64,000 bases of DNA from an uncultured Erythrobacter sp. Lineage in GTDB: Bacteria; Pseudomonadota; Alphaproteobacteria; Sphingomonadales; Sphingomonadaceae. The DNA is taken from contig CANMUS010000002.1 in the NCBI GenBank assembly GCA_947501215.1, forward strand, positions 434,001-498,000. Direction: 5' to 3'. This document shows positions 56,080-64,000 of this stretch, in pieces. The first letter of the stretch is position 1. Every line of letters begins with the position of its first letter. A program made the translations under genes and the position numbers. A model generated the notes under the pieces. The model was given only the letters and a program-made list of their open reading frames with translations, ran no database searches and was not told where the DNA came from.

Positions 56080-56289
56080 TTACGATCCTTCTTGCGTGGT
56101 CTCTTCCGTGTCCGGCGTGGTGCGCGTGAGTTCGCGACCCAGCTCTTTCGCGCCTTCGTAAAGCGCGACATAGCCATCGCGAAGGGTCCACAGAAGCCGA
56201 ACGGTGGTGAGCACACCCCCGTTGGTCGCATCGATTTCCTGGCCGTCGAGCGACTGGATGCCGGTGGCCGGTGTGTTTGCGGTGCTCAT
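56080..56289 (-). CDS. Double-glycine leader peptide B (bacteriocin-like precursor)
   Basis: A 69-residue peptide. Residues 1-25 end IQSLDGQEIDATNGG, matching the leader consensus: Leu at -12, Glu at -8, Ile at -7 and Gly-Gly at -2/-1. Only -4 (Thr) departs. The predicted core of 44 residues starts VLTTVRLLWTLRDGYVALYE and is amphipathic with a Thr/Glu-rich tail. ATG 56289 has AGAGGA eight bases upstream; the gene follows peptide A after 35 bases. Such leaders are cut by C39-type peptidases during export. No such exporter is in the window. Secretion and antimicrobial activity are inference. Confidence 0.7.
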   Translation of the reverse strand: MSTANTPATGIQSLDGQEIDATNGGVLTTVRLLWTLRDGYVALYEGAKELGRELTRTTPDTEETTQEGS

Positions 56290-56324
56290 TGTTCAATCCT
56301 CTCGAAAATCGTGTGCGTCGGCGA

Positions 56325-56534
56325 TCAACCGGCGTCCTGCTCGGCCTTGCGCTGTTCGTCTTCGGCAATGCCGGTGAAGATCCCATCGACGAGGCCGATG
56401 AGCGCGGTCGTTGCTGCGACCGCACCAAGCGCGGCCAGCGGGACGATGCCGCCATTGACGCTTTCGATTTCGTCGAAGGTGAGTTCGGCGCATTGGGCCG
56501 AACGGCTGAATTCGGAATGGTTTGACATGTACAT
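56325..56534 (-). CDS. Double-glycine leader peptide A (class II bacteriocin-like precursor)
   Basis: A 69-residue peptide (67 if ATG 56528 is used). The leader ends CAELTFDEIESVNGG: Leu -12, Glu -8, Ile -7, Val -4, Gly -2, Gly -1, a full match to the double-glycine leader consensus. The core of 40 residues, IVPLAALGAVAATTALIGLV followed by DGIFTGIAEDEQRKAEQDAG, is a hydrophobic helix with GxxxG-type spacing and an acidic tail. This resembles class IIb (lactobin/cerein 7B-like) precursors. AGGGG lies four bases before ATG 56534. First gene of the cluster; the direct repeats at 56629-56653 lie about 95 bases upstream of the start. Confidence 0.72.
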   Translation of the reverse strand: MYMSNHSEFSRSAQCAELTFDEIESVNGGIVPLAALGAVAATTALIGLVDGIFTGIAEDEQRKAEQDAG

Positions 56535-56628
56535 AGTGCCCCTCTCAGGTTCGCATCGAGATTACGGACAAGCCTGTCCGCAAGCGAAACCTGCCGACCC
56601 AGAGGGGGTGCAGTCCATATGGCAACCG

Positions 56629-56653
56629 GTCTAGGTCGATGCGTCTAGATCGA
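56629..56653. promoter_or_regulatory. Direct repeats GTCTAGRTCGA upstream of the peptide cluster
   Basis: GTCTAGGTCGA (56629-56639) and GTCTAGATCGA (56643-56653) repeat with a 14-base period, between the ftsK stop and peptide A. CTAG, uncommon in this kind of genome, occurs twice. Candidate regulator-binding site; the regulator is unknown. Confidence 0.35.
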
Positions 56654-56697
56654 AGCAACTATGCCGGCGCGCCGAAGGCGGCGCTGCGTGATCTGCC

Positions 56698-59037
56698 TCA
56701 GATCGGATTGCCGTCCTGGTCGCGGAAGATCTCGCGGCGGCCGACGTGGTTGGCCGGGCCGACCAGCCCTTCGCTTTCCATGCGTTCGATCCACTTGGCC
56801 GCGGTGTTGTAGCCCACGCCCATCTGGCGCTGGAGCCACGATCCGCTGGCCTTCTGGTTCTCGATCACGATCTGGCAGGCCTGGCGATACTTGCGCTCGT
56901 CCGGATCGTCGGACGCGGTGAACTCGTCCTCGAAACTGTAGCCGCCGTCTTCGGGCTCTTCGGTGACGGCATCGACATAATCGGGCTTGCCCTGTTCGCG
57001 CCAGTGATCGGCGACCTTCTCGACTTCCTCGTCGCTGACGAAGGGGCCGTGTACGCGCAACATCGCGCCGGTGTTGGGCTTGTAGAGCATATCCCCCTTG
57101 CCGAGCAGCTGCTCCGCGCCCTGTTCGCCCAAAATAGTGCGGCTGTCGATACGGCTGGTGACCTTGAAGCTGATGCGGGTCGGCAAATTGGCCTTGATGA
57201 CGCCGGTGATGACGTCGACCGAGGGACGCTGCGTCGCCATGATCAGGTGGATGCCGGCGGCGCGACTCTTCTGGGAGAGGCGCTGGATCAGCACCTCGAT
57301 TTCCTTGCCGACGGTGACCATCAAATCGGCCAGCTCGTCGACGATCAGCACGATCAACGGCAGCGGTTCGTAATCGAGCTGCTCTTCCTCGTAGATTTCC
57401 TCGCCGGTCTCGGGATCGAAGCCGGTCTGCACCCGGCGGCCGAGCGGCTTGCCCTTCTCGGCTGCCTTCTTCACTTTCTCGTTGAATCCGGCGATGTTGC
57501 GCGAGTTCACGCTCGACATCATGCGATAGCGCTTCTCCATCTCCTCCACCGCCCATTTCAGGGCGCGCACGCTCTTGTGCGGCTCGGTCACCACCGGGCT
57601 GAGGAGGTGGGGGATGTCGTCGTAGGTCTTGAGCTCTAGCACCTTCGGATCGATCAGGATCAGGCGGCATTCGTCGGGCGTGAAGCGATAAAGCAGCGAC
57701 AGCAGGATGGCATTGAGGCCGACCGATTTACCGCTGCCGGTCGTGCCTGCGACGAGCAGGTGCGGCATGGCGGCAAGGTCGGCGACGATCGGCTCGCCCG
57801 CGATGTCCTTGCCCAGGATCATCGGCAGGCTGCCCGAATGATCGACGAAGGCCCCGCTGCTCGCCAGCTGCTTGTAGCTGACCATCTGGCGGTCCGCATT
57901 GGGCAGTTCGATGCCGATCACGGTCTTGCCCGGAATGGGCGAGACGCGGGCGCTGATGGCGCTCATGTTGCGCGCGATGTCTTCGGCGAGGCCGACCACG
58001 CGACTGGCCTTGATGCCGGGGGCGGGTTCCAGCTCGTACATGGTGACCACCGGCCCGGCGCGCACGGCGGTGATCTCGCCCTTCACGTTGAAATCGTCGA
58101 GCACGTTTTCGAGCAGGCGAGCATTACGCTCCAGCGCCATCTTGTCGAGCTTGGGCGCGGAATTTTCCGGCGGATCGTCGAGCAATTCCAGCGTCGGGAG
58201 CTGGTAATTGGCGAACATGTCGCGCTGCTTCGCCTTGGCCGGTTTCGGCTGGGCGGGCATGGGTGCGGGATCGGCGATTTCCGGCGCGCGGCGCGGTTCG
58301 CGAAACTCGACCGGATCGGCCTCGTCTTCTTCGTCGGCTACTGCGGGTTTGGCACGCTTCTGGCGCTTGGGAATCAGCGGCAGGTCCGCATCTGCGAGTG
58401 CCGGGCGGCGCTTGACGAAATCGGGCAGGGTCAGGAACTGCGCCCAGTCGATGGCGAAGACGCGCGTGACCAGTGCGATCCCGCCCGCCAGCGCGACGAG
58501 CGCCAGCGCCAGGACGATCCAGCCCGATGCTGCCTCGCCGAACCGAGCGGCGACCGCCTCGATCCCGAGACCGCCCAGCTGGCCGAAGAGGCCACCGAGC
58601 CCTGCAGGCAGGCTGCCTGTCGCGGGATCGAACAGCAGCGCGAGCACAGTGCCAAGCAGCACCATGGCCGCAAGCAGCATGGCGAAGGGGCCCCACCAAC
58701 GGCCGGGCGTCTCCTGCTCGTCATCATCCTCCACGCCGGTCCACAAGCGGCGCGCGGAGATATACAGCAATGGCAGCAGCAGCGCGGCGGTGATGCCGAA
58801 GAAATTGAGCGCACGCTCGGCGGCCCAAGCTCCGGAGAGGCCCATCCAGTTGCCGATATCGGTGCGGTCGGCGGCGGTGGACGGGCTGGGATCGGTCTGC
58901 GTGTAGCTGGCCAACGACAGGGTCAGGAACAGCAGCAGCGCGAACAGCAACCCCGCCCCCGCCATATGCGTGGCGCGGCGGAAAGAGCGGCGGAATGCCG
59001 CCCGCCAGTCGGGTGCTGCGCCAGCGCGCGTGGCCAT
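56698..59037 (-). CDS. ftsK: DNA translocase FtsK
   Basis: Septum-located DNA pump that clears and resolves chromosome ends at division, 779 residues. N-terminal membrane segments (about 25-190: MAGAGLLFALLLFLTLSLAS, NFFGITAALLLPLLYISARR, PFAMLLAAMVLLGTVLALLF, GWIVLALALVALAGGIALVT) come first. A linker with acidic and Pro/Lys-rich parts follows, then the alpha-beta motor: Walker A AGTTGSGKSVGLNAILLSLL and Walker B LIVLIVDELADLMVT. The C-terminal gamma winged helix (ASGSWLQRQMGVGYNTAAKW) reads oriented polar sequences. The linker is short. The peptide cluster lies downstream. Confidence 0.97.
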   Translation of the reverse strand: MATRAGAAPDWRAAFRRSFRRATHMAGAGLLFALLLFLTLSLASYTQTDPSPSTAADRTDIGNWMGLSGAWAAERALNFFGITAALLLPLLYISARRLWTGVEDDDEQETPGRWWGPFAMLLAAMVLLGTVLALLFDPATGSLPAGLGGLFGQLGGLGIEAVAARFGEAASGWIVLALALVALAGGIALVTRVFAIDWAQFLTLPDFVKRRPALADADLPLIPKRQKRAKPAVADEEDEADPVEFREPRRAPEIADPAPMPAQPKPAKAKQRDMFANYQLPTLELLDDPPENSAPKLDKMALERNARLLENVLDDFNVKGEITAVRAGPVVTMYELEPAPGIKASRVVGLAEDIARNMSAISARVSPIPGKTVIGIELPNADRQMVSYKQLASSGAFVDHSGSLPMILGKDIAGEPIVADLAAMPHLLVAGTTGSGKSVGLNAILLSLLYRFTPDECRLILIDPKVLELKTYDDIPHLLSPVVTEPHKSVRALKWAVEEMEKRYRMMSSVNSRNIAGFNEKVKKAAEKGKPLGRRVQTGFDPETGEEIYEEEQLDYEPLPLIVLIVDELADLMVTVGKEIEVLIQRLSQKSRAAGIHLIMATQRPSVDVITGVIKANLPTRISFKVTSRIDSRTILGEQGAEQLLGKGDMLYKPNTGAMLRVHGPFVSDEEVEKVADHWREQGKPDYVDAVTEEPEDGGYSFEDEFTASDDPDERKYRQACQIVIENQKASGSWLQRQMGVGYNTAAKWIERMESEGLVGPANHVGRREIFRDQDGNPI

Positions 59038-59164
59038 GTGTCTCGCCTCTGTGTCGTCGGGAGCTTTCAGTATGAATCCTCGGCGAGTCCGAGGTCAAGC
59101 GGAGTTCGTCGAGCGGGTGTATTTTCTGAGCAACACACCCGCCATTGCGGGGATGCCGATCTGG

Positions 59165-59674
59165 TCACGTAAGGCCGTCGATCGCGGCCCAGCGAGGCCA
59201 GTTCAATTCGCGCGCGCGCTCGGCATTCATTCCCCCTAGCGCGATCACCGGTACGGGCGAACGCTGAGCTAGCACGGAAAACCCCATCGCGCCCAGCGTC
59301 GCGCCGCCGGGATGCGACGCCGTCCGGAATACGGGCGAGAGAAATATGCCGTCAGCTTTCGCTTCGATGGCGGCTTCGATCTCCTCGCCATTATGCGCCG
59401 TTGCCAGACGCAGCCCATTCCGGAGGCGCTCCGGCGCACCATAGTGCCCATCGGCACCCCAGTCCTCGTCGCCCGACAGCACGACCACATGGCCGCATTT
59501 GCGCGCCACGGTCGAGAGCTCGTCGAACCGGCTCCGCCGTTCCGCCGGGTCGAGATGATAGTGCCGGAAGACGAAGCCCGACCACTTCGGTAGCGCGCGC
59601 AATGCTGCCTCCAGCCCGGCATCGTTGCGGGCGTCCGACAGCAGCCAGATCAGCGGGAGGGTCTGTCCATTCAT
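59165..59674 (-). CDS. Thiamine phosphate synthase-like (ThiE/TenI fold) protein
   Basis: About 169 residues, start ATG 59674 (MNGQTLPLIWLLSDARNDAG). SGFVFRHYHLDPAERRSRFD, RKCGHVVVLSGDEDWGADGH, HNGEEIEAAIEAKADGIFLS, PVFRTASHPGGATLGAMGFS and VPVIALGGMNAERARELNWP follow the TIM-barrel blocks of ThiE/TenI. It is shorter than full ThiE (about 210) and lacks the first strands, so enzyme activity is doubtful; it could be a TenI-like or degenerate copy. Start codons of this gene and the divergent YggS gene are 20 bases apart. Confidence 0.7.
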   Translation of the reverse strand: MNGQTLPLIWLLSDARNDAGLEAALRALPKWSGFVFRHYHLDPAERRSRFDELSTVARKCGHVVVLSGDEDWGADGHYGAPERLRNGLRLATAHNGEEIEAAIEAKADGIFLSPVFRTASHPGGATLGAMGFSVLAQRSPVPVIALGGMNAERARELNWPRWAAIDGLT

Positions 59675-59693
59675 GCGGCGTCCGCTATAGCGC

Positions 59694-60374
59694 ATGGCCA
59701 TGGAAAAGGCAGACACTCCGCTCCAGCAGGTTCAGGCCAATATCACACAGGCGTGCAAGATCGCGCGACGCGATCCGGGCGAGGTGACGCTGGTCGCGGT
59801 CAGCAAGACCCATCCGGCAGACGCGATCCAGCCGCTGCTGATCGAAGGCCAGCGCCATTTCGGCGAGAACCGCGTGCAGGAATCGCAGGCCAAATGGCCC
59901 GCGCTACGCGAGGAATATCCGGCGGTGCAGCTGCACCTCATCGGCCAGCTGCAATCCAACAAGGCGGACGATGCCGTGGCGCTGTTCGATGCGATCCATT
60001 CGCTCGACCGCCCGAGCCTCGTGAAGGCGCTGGGCAAGGCGATGGACAAGTTGGATCGCCGCGTGCCGTGTTTCGTGCAGGTCGATGTCGGAGAGGAAGA
60101 GCAGAAGGGCGGGTGCCCCATCGCGGAACTCCCCGCGCTGCTCGACCAGGCGCGCGAGGCGGATATCCCGATCGCCGGCCTGATGTGCATCCCGCCGTTC
60201 GACATCGAGCCGACCCCATTCTTCGCCCTGCTCGACAAGCTGGCGCGCGACCACGGACCAGCCGATGGTTCCTGGGGCCGCAGCATGGGCATGAGCGGGG
60301 ATTACGAGACCGCCGTCAAGCTCGGCGCGACGCATGTGCGGGTGGGCACCGCGCTGTTCGGGGAGCGGGGCTGA
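59694..60374 (+). CDS. YggS family PLP-binding protein
   Basis: A 226-residue single TIM-barrel protein binding pyridoxal phosphate, involved in PLP homeostasis rather than catalysis as far as is known. The PLP lysine is in VTLVAVSKTHPADAIQPLL. FGENRVQESQAKWPALREEY, LHLIGQLQSNKADDAVALFD, VQVDVGEEEQKGGCPIAELP, MSGDYETAVKLGATHVRVGT and ALFGERG are the other family blocks. A second ATG at 59700 is an alternative. It stops ten bases before the end of convergent glnD. Confidence 0.95.
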   Translation: MAMEKADTPLQQVQANITQACKIARRDPGEVTLVAVSKTHPADAIQPLLIEGQRHFGENRVQESQAKWPALREEYPAVQLHLIGQLQSNKADDAVALFDAIHSLDRPSLVKALGKAMDKLDRRVPCFVQVDVGEEEQKGGCPIAELPALLDQAREADIPIAGLMCIPPFDIEPTPFFALLDKLARDHGPADGSWGRSMGMSGDYETAVKLGATHVRVGTALFGERG

Positions 60375-60384
60375 GCCTGCCGCT

Positions 60385-63140
60385 TCAGGCGTTCTCCAGC
60401 CGATCCTGCGTCGCGTCGCTGGCGGCTTCGATCAGCCGGGCTTCGATGCGGTTCATCCGTTCGCCTTGCTCCAGCTTGTGGCCGGTGAGGTCGGTGATGT
60501 AGAACGTGTCCGCCGCCCGTTCGCCGTAGTTCGTGACATGGGCGGAATGCACCACAAGGCGGCTTTCGAACAGCACCCGCGCAAGGCGGTTGAGCAGCGC
60601 CGGACGGTCGCGGGCATTCACTTCGATCACGGTGAAGCGATTGGAGGCCTTGTTGTCGAACAGGACGCGCGGGGACACGTCGAAGGCGCGCGCGCGGCTG
60701 TGCGCCAGCGGGCGCTGGGCGAGGCGCGGGGCGAGATCGACGCGATTGGCAAGCGCATCCTCGATGCTGGTCTTCAGCCGCTCCAGCTGGCCTTCTTCCG
60801 CGAAGGCGCCGCCATGCGGGTCCTGCACCAGGAAATTGTCGAGCGCCCAGCCCTGCCGCGTGGTATGGATGCGCGCATCGATGATGTTGCCGCCAGCGAG
60901 GTGGATGCCGCCCGCGATGCGGTAGAACAGGCCCGGATGGTCGGCAGCGATGACCGTGACCAGCGTCGCGCCGCGCTCTTCGTAGAACTCGCAATGGATC
61001 GACAGGTCGTGCTTCTGTTCGCGCGCGGCGGCGTAATGCACCAGGTTGAGCGCGATGATATCGACCGGCTCGGCGATCCAGTAGGGGTCGGCCATCGCTC
61101 CGCCCACTGTTTCGGCCAGATCGGCCTTGTCGCCGAGCAATTCCGCGACCTCGGCCTTCTTCGCCGCGATCTTGCGTTCGCGCCCTTCGCGCATGTGGCC
61201 GAGACGCAGGCGCTCGCTCGCCGTGTCGTAAAGCTCGCCGAGAAGCTGGCCCTTCCAGCTGTTCCACGTACCCGGGCCGACCGCGCGGATGTCGACCGCG
61301 GTCAGGATCGCGAGATGGCGCAGCCGCTCCTGGCTCTGCACCTTGCCGACGAAATCCTCGATCGTCTTCGGGTCGGTAAGGTCGCGCTTCTGTGCCGTGT
61401 GGCTCATCAGCAGGTGGTGCAGCACCAGCCAGGCGACCAGCTCGGTCTCGCTGTCGGAGAGGCCGAAGCGCGGACACAGCTCGTGCGCTACCTCTGCCCC
61501 CAGCTCCGAGTGATCGCCGCCGCGGCCCTTGGCGATATCGTGCAGCAGCGCCGCCACGTATGCCACGCGGCGCGAAATGACCTTGTGAATCAGCCGCGTG
61601 GCGCGCGGGTGATCGTCGGCCAGTTCGCCCTTTTCGATCCTGTTGAGCAGGCCGATCGCGCGGATCGTATGCTCGTCCACCGTATAGTGGTGGTACATGT
61701 CGAACTGCATCTGCGCGTTGACCTTGCCGAAATCGGGCACGAATTTCCCGAACACGCCAGTCTCGTTCATCCAGCGCAGGACCATTTCGGGATCGTTGCG
61801 CCCGCACAGCAGGTCGAGGAAGAGGGCGTTCGCGCGCTCGTCATTGCGCACCGCCTTGTCGATCAGCCCGCTGTCGCGATCGGCCTGGCGCATCGTTTCG
61901 GGATGCACCTCGAGCTGCTGCTCTTCGGCGATCTGGAAAATTTCGATAAGGCGCACCGGATCCTTGCGGAACCAGTCGTCGGACGGCGCGGCGATCTTGC
62001 CGCCGAACACGCGGTAGCCTTTCACGGTCCGCGCCTTCTGCTTCCAGCCGGCGAAAAAGCCGGAGCGCGCGCTCTTGGCTTCGAACTGCTCGTCGATATG
62101 CGCGAGGAAGACGCCGGTGAGCGAGCCGACCCGCTTCGCGTGCAGGAAATAGAGCTGCATGAACCGCTCGACCGAGCTTTTGCCCGGTCGTTCGGCGAAA
62201 TTCATCCGCTCGGCGATCTGGCGCTGCATGTCGAAGGTCAGCCGGTCCTCCGCCCGTCCGGTAAGCACATGCAGGTGGCAGCGCACGGCGAGGAGGAAGT
62301 TCTCCGCCCGGCGGAAGCTGCGATATTCGGCCTGCGTGAACAGCCCCACATCGACCAGCTCCGCCGCCGCGCGCACGCGATGGATGAACTTGCCGATCCA
62401 GTAGAGCGTATGGAGGTCGCGCAGCCCCCCCTTGCCGTCCTTCACATTGGGTTCGACGACATAGCGGCTGTCGCCCATGCGCTTGTGCCGCGCGTTACGT
62501 TCGGCCAGCTTCTCGGTGACGAAAGTGCGCTCGTTGCCACGCACGACCTCCGATGTGTAGCGGCGCGAGCCTTCGTCGTAGAGCGCCTGGTCGCCCCAGA
62601 CATAGCGGCCTTCGAGCAGGGCGGTGCGGATGGTGAGGTCGTTCTTCGAGAGGCGCATCGCCTCGTCCAGCGTGCGGGTCGAATGGCCGACTTTGAGGCC
62701 GAGATCCCACATCAGGTAAAGCATCGCTTCGACCACCTGCTCGCACCAGGCGGTCTTCTTGCCGCCGACGATAAAGGCGATGTCGACATCGGAATGCGGC
62801 GCCATTTCGGAGCGGCCGTAGCCACCGACCGCCATGATCGTCAGCCGCTCTGCCTGCGAGCGATTGGCGCTGGGGTAGAGATGCGTCGTTGCATGATCGT
62901 GGATCACGCGCAGCAGCTGGTCGATCAGGAAGGAATGCCCGCCCGCGCATTCGTGCCCGGCCGAATGCTTTTCCTCCAGCCGCCGCGCGAGCTCGGCGTG
63001 CCCCTTCTCCAGCGCACCCTTGAGCAGCTCGACGATGTGCGGTCGTGCCGTTTCGCCATGCTCCTCCACCAGCGCATCGATCCGCGCGGCGATATCGCGC
63101 CGGTCGAAGATCGCGCGCTGGCGGGGGATGCGGAACGTGC

Positions 63141-63144
<4 letters not shown>
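60385..63144 (-). CDS. glnD: [Protein-PII] uridylyltransferase / uridylyl-removing enzyme
   Basis: Central nitrogen sensor, 919 residues: adds or removes UMP on PII in response to glutamine. Domains: nucleotidyltransferase with GGYGRSEMAPHSDVDIAF (about residues 107-124), a helical linker, the HD hydrolase domain with ALLHDIAKGRGGDHSELGAE near 510, then two ACT domains at the C-terminus (LVTVIAADHPGLFYRIAGGI and FTVIEVNARDRPALLNRLAR). The start is TTG 63144, which overlaps the acyl-CoA ligase stop as TTGA and has GAGG four bases before. The protein fits with gltBD of this window as the nitrogen-regulation partner. Confidence 0.97.

Positions 63145-64000
<856 letters not shown>

Overview
The window is GC-rich, densely coded chromosomal DNA with short intergenic gaps. 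Gene content and protein style point to an alphaproteobacterium of the Sphingomonadales, most like the Erythrobacteraceae (Erythrobacter, Qipengyuania or Altererythrobacter type). This placement is inferred from proteins: a GIN/DUF2807 lipoprotein, an exosortase-A-associated glycosyltransferase and O-ligase pair, small acidic lipoproteins, PHB depolymerase and PPK2. There is no rRNA or tRNA gene in the window to prove it. I see no prophage, insertion sequence or CRISPR array.

Left to right. 1-8.4 kb: a crotonase fragment, a membrane protein, a P-loop ATPase and the gltB-gltD glutamate synthase operon. 8.6-12.6 kb: a membrane protein, a GT4 glycosyltransferase, and a small membrane protein plus O-antigen-ligase-like protein of the exosortase A (PEP-CTERM) type. 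12.6-19.1 kb: MaoC hydratase, thiolase, GIN-domain lipoprotein, DUF4126 protein, PHB depolymerase and an ABC exporter. 19.2-24.9 kb: M13 peptidase, uppP, a stress-type membrane protein and lipoprotein, phenylalanine hydroxylase and PPK2. 24.9-29.8 kb: a minus-strand acyl-CoA operon (lipoprotein, acyl-CoA dehydrogenase, CaiB-type CoA-transferase, thiolase, hot-dog dehydratase). 30.2-36 kb: recQ, an SPFH / ribbon-helix-helix / small membrane protein operon, a beta-helix protein, a DksA-like zinc finger and psd. 35.8-44.2 kb: the minus-strand runs GNAT-ribA-xthA-lolA-rpmG and arfB-pseudouridine synthase-pabBC, then a HerA-like ATPase. 44.2-53.7 kb: a two-component system with an EF-hand protein, cupin and VOC genes, two proline-directed peptidases, a thioesterase and alanine dehydrogenase. 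53.8-64 kb: DUF389 protein, a cluster of very small peptide genes, ftsK, a ThiE-like protein, a YggS protein, glnD and a truncated acyl-CoA ligase. glnD and gltBD together make nitrogen assimilation a recurrent theme; beta-oxidation-type enzymes are another.

The most unusual content is outside ordinary genes. (1) Two copies of a roughly 134-bp element lie at 28.3 and 38.3 kb. Each is three hairpins in a row: a 9-bp stem with an ATCC loop, a 34-bp stem, and a 9-bp stem with a GGAT loop. The stem sequences differ between copies by compensating changes. (2) A cluster of small genes at 55.8-56.5 kb encodes two peptides with textbook double-glycine leaders, with no matching peptidase-transporter in view. 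(3) Several genes lack an ordinary start codon: ATT with a perfect Shine-Dalgarno for an S9 peptidase, CTG inside a CTGA overlap for ribA, and no usable start upstream of the Walker A motif of an ATPase. (4) There are strong candidate operators ahead of the SPFH operon, the GIN lipoprotein and the EF-hand gene. (5) A promoter-to-terminator unit after lolA could encode a small RNA.
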